The position numbers and the translations under genes are program-made. Positions 53,390 to 63,509 of a stretch of DNA of 64,000 bases are shown here, in pieces. Positions within the stretch are counted from its first letter, which is position 1. Each line of letters begins with the position of its first letter. Source of the stretch: Pelecanus crispus (Eukaryota; Chordata; Aves; Pelecaniformes; Pelecanidae). The notes under the pieces are model-generated. The model was not told the origin of the DNA. It ran no database searches and saw nothing but the letters and a program-made list of their open reading frames with translations. Where the stretch lies: contig NC_134644.1 in assembly GCF_030463565.1 (NCBI RefSeq), positions 97,088,765 through 97,152,764 on the forward strand. Direction: 5' to 3'.

Positions 53390-53412
53390 TTTGTAAGAAA
53401 ATAAATCCTTAC

Positions 53413-53541
53413 CTGAAGACAGACCACCACCTGGTCTGTTCCACTGGAACATTGGATCAATCAGTTCTAAGTTTCACAGGTGATTTGTAAGACAATATAG
53501 AATATGTGGACTGTTGTGACGCAGCTTGACATAAACTTTAA
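53413..53541 (-). pseudogene. ZPBP: ZPBP exon 3 with in-frame TGA
   Basis: 129 bases, phase 1 at both ends, acceptor 'gatgataattttcag' and donor CAG|gtaagg. It encodes VKVYVKLRHNSPHILYCLTN, HL, a stop, then NLELIDPMFQWNRPGGGLSS. The mammalian protein reads VKAYVMLHQKSPHVLC and then QQLRNAELIDPSFQW, so the alignment runs through the stop in one frame and the stop sits at the arginine. TGA is at 53476-53474 (- strand), codon 80 of the joined model, between the first Ig cysteine (C74) and the Ig tryptophan (W91). CGA to TGA by CpG deamination would explain it. One residue (Y73) is extra compared with mammals. Confidence 0.88.
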
Positions 53542-56500
53542 CTGAAAATTATCATCAGCATCAAGTATTTATCAATGGTATCCTAACATTTCAAGACAGT
53601 GGTTCAGCAATGCCCTTGAACAGAGTTCTAATTTTGGGACTGGTTCTGTTATCTCTACTATCAAAATGAAATACAAAATAGAGACCAGGATTGTTTTCAC
53701 TGGAAAATAAAATTAAAAGAATTCTTTCTAGTTCTTGGCTTATCTGGTTGTGTAAGCAAGCACCACAGTGCACTGTAACATCCTCCTGAATGGAGTACGT
53801 CACTTAGTAGGTTCTCACAAGCATGGGCTTCTGCAGCATTCTGTCTCAATTGGTCTCCAACACACACACACAGGGTGAAGTTGCAGGATACTCAGGCTTG
53901 AAAGCTTGCTGTTTCCGTTCTATTAGAAATTGCCTTTTACCACTGCACGATGTATTTGCTTAAAAAAGGTTTAGTGTTGTAGCTCACTAAATGGTGAGCT
54001 GCCTATTGTTGCATTCAGACATAACGAGATAGGAAGCAAACTAAGTAAGGATTTACTTAGTCATCTCCCATGGTAAAGCAGGTGTGCATGTCTTGTACAC
54101 AATTTGTAGCATACAGGTGCTTCTAGATCTTCGGCTGTTTCTAAAAACTACCATTGGTGTAGTCATAATCACTTCCATAATATGCAGGATTTCAGTGTAT
54201 ACAATTTGTTTTATTTCCCTTCCCACTGACATTCTGGGAAGCAAGGACTGCTAGATATTTATGCTCTAGTGAGGTATAAACTTGAATATACCATGCTCTG
54301 TATCAGGCTATCCTAATGCCACTGAAAAGCTACAACTGGTATAAAATATTGCAGCTACTACATTTGTGATTTGGAGAATCTGACTAATAATTAAAACTGA
54401 ATCAAATAAGCAAATTACCACAATGTTATCTTACCATTAACTATTTCAGATTCCCTGCAACTGGAAAACAGTTTAAGTATTTGTTGCAGGAAGGGATTAA
54501 TGCTCAGAAAAACAGTTTTCACTTCTCCATTGTGGCAACTGGTGGTAATGCCACCACAGTTTTCTCTCCTCTCCAAGTATGATTGTTCGCTTTCATTAAA
54601 AAATGAAAAGCCACTTACATTCACATTACAGTATTAAGTTGTTTAAACAGAATAAAGACTTAGATATAACATTTAATACATAAGAATAACTTCAGAATTT
54701 TGATAGTCTTAAGATCAGGAGGTATGTCCATCCCAGCTAATAATAGGTTTTTTACATTAGCTTATATTGCAGAAAACACCAAAGTATATATTTTCAATTG
54801 TACAATACTATATCATGGAAATAAATGTCATTTGCAGGTGGTATTTCAGTTTTTAATCCCGAAGCATGAAAATTAATATGAATTCTACATGTTAATGCAA
54901 CTGCCGATATGATTAGTCCTTTTCCATTGCAAATCCTTAATACTTTTTCTCAAAATTTACTAACCGACTGGCTTTAGTAATAGTCTGTTGGGGCAAAATT
55001 GTATACATTGCATATCTCTCCCACTTCACATTTTGTTTTTTATTTCCTCAAGGTTGCTTTGTTCTGTCTTGTAGCAATATTTAAAAGAAGCCACAAAATT
55101 ATGGTGTCATTATTATCATAACCTGCCAAGACAGTAAATTCTGTCCCACCACTGTAAATTTCCATGACAGTTTTGGAAATATATATCATAGGAATAATAT
55201 AACAGAAGGGCATCTGATAGAAAATAATAGCTAAAAAATTATTTACCAGGTATAACCTTATTCTTCTTCTTTCAAAATAAAGTCTTACTCTTTTAATTTA
55301 AAAGTTCTTTGCTATTTTTCTTATTTGTTCATATTCTCTCCATTAAAAAAAATATTTGCCTTAGATAGAGATCCAAAAAAGAGGCATTTTAAAACTGCAG
55401 GATTTCAATAGTGTAGCATTGTATTTAACCAAATTTCGGTGAAACCCCCCCTCAAAACAGAGAAGTTGCCCAGCATCTCAAAAGAACACTGGAGCCAAGT
55501 CTAGTATATTCACAATGGTATGTCCCAGAGAAGGTGGAAACATTCTTTATTAATACTAAAATTGTTTAGAAACAGAGTTGGTACAAAACATTTTAATCTT
55601 GCCTTCTAACTTTCAAATTGGCCTGTGCCATTCAAGTAGTAGCCATGTTTACAGACGTGAGTCAGAATCAGAAGAGAGAAAAAGGACCACTCAGAGCCAT
55701 TATTTAACATTAATGCTAAATAATAAGTTAAACTACTAAGAGAAACCTTTAAAAACAAATTATTTCCCAGAATTGTTTCCCCTTTGGATAAAAATTGATA
55801 TGTCTAAGAATTTGTACCAAAAAAAAGGTCAAAAAATGTTGTCTTTTAGCATTCCCCCAAACAGAAGTATCACTTCTAGATATTATAGAATCATAGAATC
55901 GTTTAGGTTGGAAAAGACCTTTAAGATCATCCAGTCCAACCATTAACCTACACTATCAAGTCCACACTAAAACAATTAAGGGTAGACTAGACTAAACCAT
56001 GTCCCGAAGTGCCACATCTACATGTTTTTTGAACACTTCCAGGGATGGTGACTCCACCACCTCTCTGGGCAGCCTGTTCCAATGCTTGAACACCCTTTCC
56101 GTAAAGAAATTTTTCCTAATTTCCAACCGAAACCTCCCCTGGCATAGCTTGAGCCCATTCCTCTCGTCCTATCGCTAACTACCTGGGAGAAGAGACCAAC
56201 ACCCAACTCACCACAACCTCCTTTCAGGTAGTTGTAGAGAGCGATAAGGTCTCCCCTCAGCCTCCTCTTCTCCAGGCTAAACAACCCCAGTTCCCTCAGC
56301 CACTCCTCATAAGGCCTGTGCTCCAGACCCTTCACCAGCTTCCTTGCCCTTCTCTGAACACGCTCCAGCACCTCAATGTCTTTCTTGTACTGAGGGGCCC
56401 AAAACTGGACACAGTATTCCAGGTGCGGCCTCACCAGTGCCGAGTACAGGGGAACAATCACTTCGCTGCTCCTGCTGGCCACACCATTCCTGATACAAGC

Positions 56501-57566
56501 CAGGATGCTGTTGGCCTTCTTGGCCACCTGGGCACACTGCTGGCTCATGTTCAGCCGGCTGTCTACCAACACCCCCAGGTCCTTTTCGGCCAGGCAGCTT
56601 TCCAGCCACTCCTCCCCAAGCCTGTAGCCTTGCATGGGGTTGTTGTGACCGAAGTGCAGGACCCGGCACTTGGCCTTGTTAAACCTTATACAGTTGGCCT
56701 TGGCCCATCGATCCAGCCTGTCCAGGTCCCTCTGCAGGGCCATCCTACCCTCCAGCAGATCGACACTCCCACCCAGTTTGGTGTCGTCTGCAAACTTACT
56801 GAGGGTGCACTCAATTCCCTCATCCAGATCAACGATAAAGATATTAAACAAGGCTGGCCCCAAAACAGAGCCCTGGGAATATGCTACTAATAAAGCTATA
56901 ACTGAAAAACAGACACAGAGAAAACTGTGGGGAAGAGTATTATTGAAATGAAGCCAGCAACATGCATTTAGAGAAAAAGCAACATGAGTAAATATATGGC
57001 AATGAAGAACAGCCTGGTCTTTAATTTAATTTTCAGATTTTCCAATAATTGTTTTGTTTAATGAGAAGAGAAAGTGATAACATTATATTCTGGAGTTAGA
57101 TGGATTTAACTTAGAAAGCAATTAATTCTTATCTCTTCTTAATTGTTGTTGTAGAATATAACATAAATTTGGAGTCCCAGGTTCTGTGTACATAACAAGT
57201 AAGATTAAATCGGGACACCTACCATGCAAGAAAGCAGCATTTCGGAGCAAGAGTCCTACAGCCAGGTGGAAGACTACACAGAAAATTGTTATATTTATAA
57301 TAGTTACAGAAAATAATTATCTTGGTTTCATAAAAGTTATGAGTAAGAATTAAAAAAAACCCTGAAAAATAAATTCCAGTGATGGAAATATATGCTGTGG
57401 GATAGCCTATTAAGTATACATAAGTCAGTACAGAACTGTAATTAATTAAACTGCCTAAATCCATTTAAAACAATTCAACAACAAGGCATATGATAAAGAA
57501 GGGCCTTTTCTTGGTAAAAACAATATTTTCACTAAAATATGTTACATTATGTTTAAAGAAAAATAC
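53542..57566 (-). other. ZPBP intron 2
   Basis: About 4 kb with a CR1 copy (55.9-56.9 kb) in the sense orientation. An open stretch at 54624-54435 ending in a good donor (AATG|gtaaga) is described under findings. An imperfect CA run lies at about 53862-53872. The rest is AT-rich without recognisable features. Confidence 0.7.
55884..56878 (-). mobile_element. CR1 LINE, long 5'-truncated copy with frameshift near the end
   Basis: Same extent of ORF2 as the 37.2 kb copy: [63 protein letters not shown]. The frame is open from 56863 to about 56018, but after VSDRTRG (near 56160) a one-base loss shifts it, so the last part ([11 protein letters not shown] in other copies) is read out of frame. The 3'UTR and a short tail lie at 55884-55990. 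It is sense to ZPBP and could add cryptic splice or polyadenylation signals in intron 2. Confidence 0.95.
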
Positions 57567-57642
57567 CTCGAAATACGACAGATCCCACAATTTTTAAGCT
57601 ATTGTGTCTTAGCCCTGCACTTCTTAAAAATCTCTTTGAGGG
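57567..57642 (-). CDS. ZPBP: ZPBP exon 2
   Basis: 76 bases, phase 0 in and phase 1 out. Acceptor 'aatagttcag' directly before CCC; donor CGAG|gtattt, which is weaker than consensus. It encodes PSKRFLRSAGLRHN and SLKIVGSVVFR, ending in the first base of the V codon shared with exon 3. The mammalian stretch is [21 protein letters not shown] followed by VKAYV, so the KIVGS core and the junction position are conserved. Too short to stand out as an open frame; found from the KIVGS motif and the phases of exons 1 and 3. No lesion. Confidence 0.85.
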
Positions 57643-58241
57643 CTGAACTATTAAAAGATAAAACAATGACATTAATACAACTATTTAATTTATCTGAAAA
57701 AGCAAGCAGCATCCTTTAGGTTAATCTACACCCTTTAATAGACTTATTCATCAGCGGATATTTAGTTAAAACTTGCCTAACGTGTTATACAATCCATGAC
57801 TCTCATTAAGGCAACAAAAAACAATGAAAAAGGCCTGATATAGAAACAGCATCCTTATTCTAAACAGCACTTAAGTTTGAATTTAGTTTGAAATATATTA
57901 ATCTTTTACAAAACAACTGTCACATTTTAATTAAGACCATCCAAAATGGGGATAATGGGGATAGGCACTGTCCAAAATAAGGGTAAAATTTAGCTGTGTT
58001 ATTACTATACCCTCTGTCAGGATGTCAATCAATGTGTATACTGACCATTAATGAAGTAATGAGCTGGGGTTCTGTCATGATTGTGATTTTCTTAACTTCC
58101 CCATGAAAAGAAAAATAAGGTATTTTATGGCTATTTTAATTTGCATTTCTTCTATTTTAAACAGAAATTAAAACCACGTTCATAATGTTTGCAAAGCTTT
58201 GCAAGACATACAAGGCTTCTGAAAGAAAACTGAAGTATCTT

Positions 58242-58437
58242 TCAGGTGGTTATTCTAGTACAAGTCAGATCTGAGTTTCTTTTACAGAGTTTCCAGAGAT
58301 ACAGAACTGAAGCCAGGAGAAAGATGACTATGAGACCGCTCAGCATTTTGTGTTCTTTGTCTCCACCTCCTGCTCGGAAAGAACGTGGGCTATTGGGAGT
58401 TAAGGTATGCCTGTGATTTCCAATTCTTTCGAGGAAT
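58242..58437 (-). other. Exon-like segment encoding a C-terminal membrane anchor
   Basis: A strong acceptor (tatgctttctttcccag) ends at 58438. In phase 2 the following 196 bases read FLERIGNHRHTLTPNSPRSF, RAGGGDKEHK, MLSGLIVIFLLASVLYLWKL, CKRNSDLTCTRITT and a stop. The 20-residue hydrophobic run followed by K and R looks like a single membrane helix with a short basic tail. I do not recognise a family. ZPBP exon 1 ends in phase 0, so direct splicing from it would give another frame (IPRKNWKSQ..., stop after 15 codons). It might be a terminal exon of an unknown transcript on the ZPBP strand, or chance. Confidence 0.3.
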
Positions 58438-61400
58438 CTGGGAAAGAAAGCATATAACAAAGGAACTGAAAGCCTTGAATACAAAAGACAGCAATAAAAT
58501 ACTGAACATATCACCAGTAGCAATTATTGTATGCAGATGGGCAGAATAATTATGTGGCACCGTATCAGTGCTTGTTGCTAACTCAGGTTCAATATTCAAA
58601 AACTAAAAGCAACAATAAATACTCTGGTAAACCAGTTATAGATTAAGGCATTTGTTGGGGGCAATGAGAGTGGGGTCAAGTCTCAGCTTTGTTTTGATTT
58701 GTCATGATTTAAACAATAATGGGAAATTATCAATTCACCCCATCTATTATAAAAATGGTAATTGTACTTCTCTACAGTGTTGTTCTGGAAAACAGAAGCA
58801 AGGCAGATTCTTCAACTATCAGGACAAGATAATCAAGGTAATTTAAAAGAATTGCTTGTACTTGTCATTTCAGGATGTAAGCAGAGTACGCCTCTGAAAA
58901 TACTTAGAAGTTGGAAGCAATAAAACCTTGCTTGAGAAAAAAAAATGAGAGAAGATAATCATAAGAGTAGTCTCATATATGATGGATTTCTGTGATTAAC
59001 AGTTTAATTTACTTCACAATATTTCTTCATTGTATACCACTTCCACAACTTTGTTTGAGGAGCAAAATTTTTCATATAACTTCATTTTCCCCAAAGACCT
59101 CCTAGAAGGATTGGAGAGTTTTTACTGAAAAATAAAATGGATTCAAATTTTCTCACTGGAATATTTACATTAGGTCTTTTAGAATTCTGCTGCACTGGCA
59201 GAAACAAAACTAATTTTTCACTAAAATTCAGCTCCCCAAAGAACATGATCAGATTCTCTATTGACAAAAATCAGCATATGCTTTGATTTTAATAAAAACA
59301 TACTAGTTTATAGTGAATTATAAATCCTACCTGAAAAACAACCTGTTTTAAAATTATTTCTGCCACTATTATCTGTCCACAGGATCCATAAATATTTTAT
59401 GAACTGTCAAGTTGATTTATGTATCATAATTGGAAAGGGAAAACATAATCCACCAAAAACAAATTAATGAGAGAAAAACTGAAAACAAGAATCTTATACA
59501 CAAAGTATTCAAAGTTTATGAGAAGGCAACTGAACAAATGCATCTATAAAAGTTAAGCATTGCAAACTGACAAGATATGAGCAGATGTACATAACTTTAT
59601 GGGATGTTTAGGCACTACTTAATCAATGCAAAAGGAAAGTAATATTTTTTTTACAATAATAATTTAAACCCAAAGATGGAGCTCTTGAACTGTTTATTTT
59701 AAAAGACCTAGAAAAAGTGGAAGCAATATGGTTACTGAAGGAAGATAATCTAAAACTTCTGGAATTACTTTTTTGGTATCTTCAATGACAGTGTATGCTA
59801 GATTTTGAGAAAGTCAGCTTAAATGCTCTTTCATGTGTATACAAGTTTCATTTGCATAGCAGCCATTTCAGACAGTAAATGTTTCTGTCCGCATATGAAT
59901 CCCAACCCTTGTACACTCTTTCCTTCACTTTCTACACTCCTTTTAAATTTTTTTCAAGCTTTTTTTCAGGTTTCCTGCTTGAATTCTTTTGCTCTCCTCC
60001 TAATCACCTGGAATTTAAATGTCACTTCCTGCAGCAGTTACTAGCAAAAATGATCTTCCAATTCTCACTCTATATTTTAAGAGTGCATATGATCAGGTTA
60101 AAAAGCATCTTTTAATAGAAAAAAAAAAGTATCAAGAGGTCATTAGGTCCCACAGAAAGAGCAACAAAACTAATAAAGGACAAAGGAACTGCATTTTAAG
60201 GTCATTAAATATATTATTCCATCCCTTCAGTTTGAACCTGCACTTAACAAGCAATGAGAAAAGCTAAGTTTCACTCATTTTTGAGAAAAAATAAGTGAGA
60301 TTTCTGAATTAATTCCCCCAATTAAGTTTCTTAATTCTTAAGCAGGCCAAAGCAATAGAAATACAGAAGGTCTGATGCCTCATTGTCTTGTACTTCTTAC
60401 GGGTGTAATACAAGGTGTGAAAAACAGTTCTTTTGCAGAATAACACAGATGAAGAAAAATAGTTTTACATCACTATCAGACACATGGAAGTTTAGGGTAA
60501 TTCATCCCCAAGTCCAGGGTGATTCAAACTTCCAAGCTGCCTAAAGAGCCATTCCCGAAGACTGGAATTCAAGGATACATTTGTCATACAAAGCAGCTAT
60601 GTTACTTGAGGATTCATTGGGTGACTTTAAAATCTGATGGATTTAAATTCAGCAGCTTTATTACTAATTTATATCACCAAAACAGGCCCAAGATCCTGCA
60701 GAGAGTTAAATTTAAGTGTAAAATGCTAACACCCCGTTTGATGCATTTAAAATCTACTTGGCAGATGTATAAATTCTACCCTAATGCTGCGAGAAATTGA
60801 GCTCATGTATTTCTAAAGGGTTCTGCCTACAGGGGGAAGAGTCTCGATTTGAGATGAGAAGTAGCAGGTGGATTGTACCTGCACAGACAAACAACCCCTC
60901 CTGCTCCTCCCTGGTCGGAGGGAGTTACAACAGTGCCAGGTAAAAAGGGGTCCCTTCCCACCTCCTGCCCAAGGGAGGAATCCGGGCAGGTTAGTGCAGA
61001 CCGAATCAGCATTCATTCTTATGCCCATTGAGTTGAAAGGGAATGCCATTCACCCACTTAAAGTTTTGCAGAAAGCATATTCTACTATTTCATAAAATAT
61101 TTTATTCTGAATCTTTTAGCCTTAAAATGAACATTGCAGTTGCAAAATTCATCATCTTCAAAATAATTCATCAGAAAACTAAATTTGGTCTGAAAATTGC
61201 AGTGGCAGGAAGCAGAGTTTAAAATAAGCCTTAAATAAACAATCAATTTATTAATTAATAAAATACCGTGTTAACCAGAATGTTCAATTGGCATAGTTTC
61301 AATCCATTTATTAAGAAACGAAAATTCTATGAAGCAATAGGAAAAGATTTATTTAAGTTATGGTAATTGCTAAAAGTTTTTTCAAAGTAATTACGATTTC

Positions 61401-62070
61401 AGATAATTTTTGTAAAGAGATTTCTGCACCAAAGGAGTGTATAAATAGCAACACTACTTACTTAAGTTATTTTTGCTCAATCATGCTAATAGTCAAGTGT
61501 TTTTCTATATCCAAGTATTTTAATTACAGCTGGCATTTCTAAGCTGCCTATTGATGGTAAGTGCTGTGCAGAAATATTACCATTTCTGTTACTAGTCATA
61601 TGAAAGTCATATAGGAGAAACCAAACTTCAGTTTCTAATCTCTCAGTTAAGTAACCCTTTTGACAAAAAGCCTGCAAGATATGAACCATATTATGTTTTT
61701 CAAGTAGGCCTTCATATTTCCTTTCTGACAATTACACCACTAACACATTTCATAAGTTTAAAAGGAAACTTTTTTCTTTATCATATTTCAAGCTAAAGTT
61801 TAAAATTATGTATCTTTTCAGTAAGATGGAAACTTCCTTCAGATGACTCAGAAAAGTCAGATGTAATTAAGCCATTTGAAGAAACATGCTCCACATTGTC
61901 CTCAAAAAGTTTAATTATTCACTTAAGGAAAAACACATAAGCAAAAACTGTCAGCATTAGTAAACAAAAAACAAAATGAAAAATCTTGAAAGAAAAACGT
62001 TCGTATTCTTTACCTCAGTCTGAAGTCAGACTATATAAATAACACTCCAGTGCAATAAAATTGAAATGTG

Positions 62071-62110
62071 TCTTTTTTGAGTTGACAATGTCTTTTTTGA
62101 GTTGACAATG
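62071..62110 (+). repeat. 20-bp perfect tandem duplication
   Basis: tcttttttgagttgacaatg occurs twice head to tail and is followed by a third start (tct). Recent slippage or copy-paste duplication in ZPBP intron 1. Confidence 0.95.
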
Positions 62111-63058
62111 TCTATTATGCCTACTAAAACCAAAGACAGAAGAAGTACTATGACAGCAAGGTTACAGTGAATATATACTGAAATACTACACATGGGTTTC
62201 CATTTTTTGCCAGAGAGTAGAAGAACTTTGAACTTCACCTCTGATCTTGCTCCTGGAAAAGACCTTGACTTTCTAAAGGAATTGGTGAAACTCGATCATA
62301 ACCAGTTCATGGAATAAGAAGATCTGACACATATGCACACTAATGTATAAATTAAATAATATAAATTAATACTATCAGAAAGCCTAAGTGATTTACTACA
62401 GTCAAATTTCAAAACTTCACTAGGAATTAGAGACTGTCATTTCAGGCCATTCCCAGTCTTAGAGTTGAGAGGCCATACAACTGAATTTCCCAATACGTGA
62501 CAGCTGCAGTTATGCACACAGTGGATACAACATCAGCACACCAGATCTGTATCCTACCACATAACTATTTCTGTACCTCAGAGCCTTCAACAAAGTGATG
62601 CGGAGTGATGCAGCTCTTTTAGCTGAGTACCAAAGTTACCACCTACTCATGGCCCATGCAACTCGCAGGTGGTGTTAGACCCCCTCAGGCATGCAGCTTC
62701 TTTGATACACAGGAAGGAGAAACACTGCTCTCCCCAACACTTACTGATCATTTTTGAGGAAAAAAAGATTACTTAGATAATCCTTGAGCTTTCCTGCATC
62801 CATCCCCACCTCCACATGAGGAAAGTAAGTTTAATCCCACTGGTGTATATGGTGGGTGTAGGCAGGCAAAAGCAGTGACAGGTGCTTAACAAAACCCACA
62901 GGGGAAAGCTGGATGTTCAAGGGCACAGCTCCTGTACTATGGAACATCACACCCCAGATACCAACACAAACTTAAAACTACTAGGCTGTAAAGAAGGTCA
63001 CATATATAGTGACACGTGCATCTGCTTTTGGAGAACAGTGTAAACAAATGCATGAAGG

Positions 63059-63470
63059 CAAGTCCTATGAGGAGCGGCTGAGGGAACTGGGGTTGTTTAG
63101 CCTGGAGAAGAGGAGGCTGAGGGGAGACCTTATCGCTCTCTACAACTACCTGAAAGGAGGTTGCAGTGAGGTGGGTGTTGGGCTCTTCTCCCAAGTAAAA
63201 AGTGATAGGACCAGAGGAAATGGCCTCAAGTTGCGCCAGGGGAGGTTTAGATTGGGTATTAGGAAAAACTTTTTCACTGGAAGGGCTGTCAAGCCCTGGA
63301 ACAGGTTGCTGAGGGAAGTGGTTGAGTCACCATCCCTGGAGACATTTAAAAGATACGTGGATGTGGTGCTTAGGGACGTGGTTTAGTGGTAGACTTGGCA
63401 TTGCTAGGTTAACGGTTGGACTCAATGATCTCAAGGGTCTTTTCCAACCTAAACGATTCTATGATACTAT
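63059..63470 (+). mobile_element. CR1 LINE, short 5'-truncated copy near ZPBP exon 1
   Basis: Starts at 'aagtcctatgaggagcggct' and encodes [50 protein letters not shown] and DVVLRDVV (stop at about 63386), then the 3'UTR (gtagacttggcattgctagg) and a short octamer tail. Same subfamily as the 43.7 kb copy. Inserted antisense to ZPBP, ending some 30-60 bases from the CpG island. Confidence 0.94.
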
Positions 63471-63509
63471 GACAAAGGCATAGGCAAGGCGTGAACTCAG
63501 GAAAGCCTG

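Larger units (their letters stand above)
47462..53412 (-). other. ZPBP intron 3
   Basis: About 6 kb, AT-rich, without recognisable transposons. Special sequence: a G-rich tract at 49694-49717, a small tandem and inverted repeat at 51562-51631, and a G-rich (C-rich on the gene strand) tract at 53343-53389 starting about 25 bases after the exon 3 donor. Nothing else seen. Confidence 0.75.
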
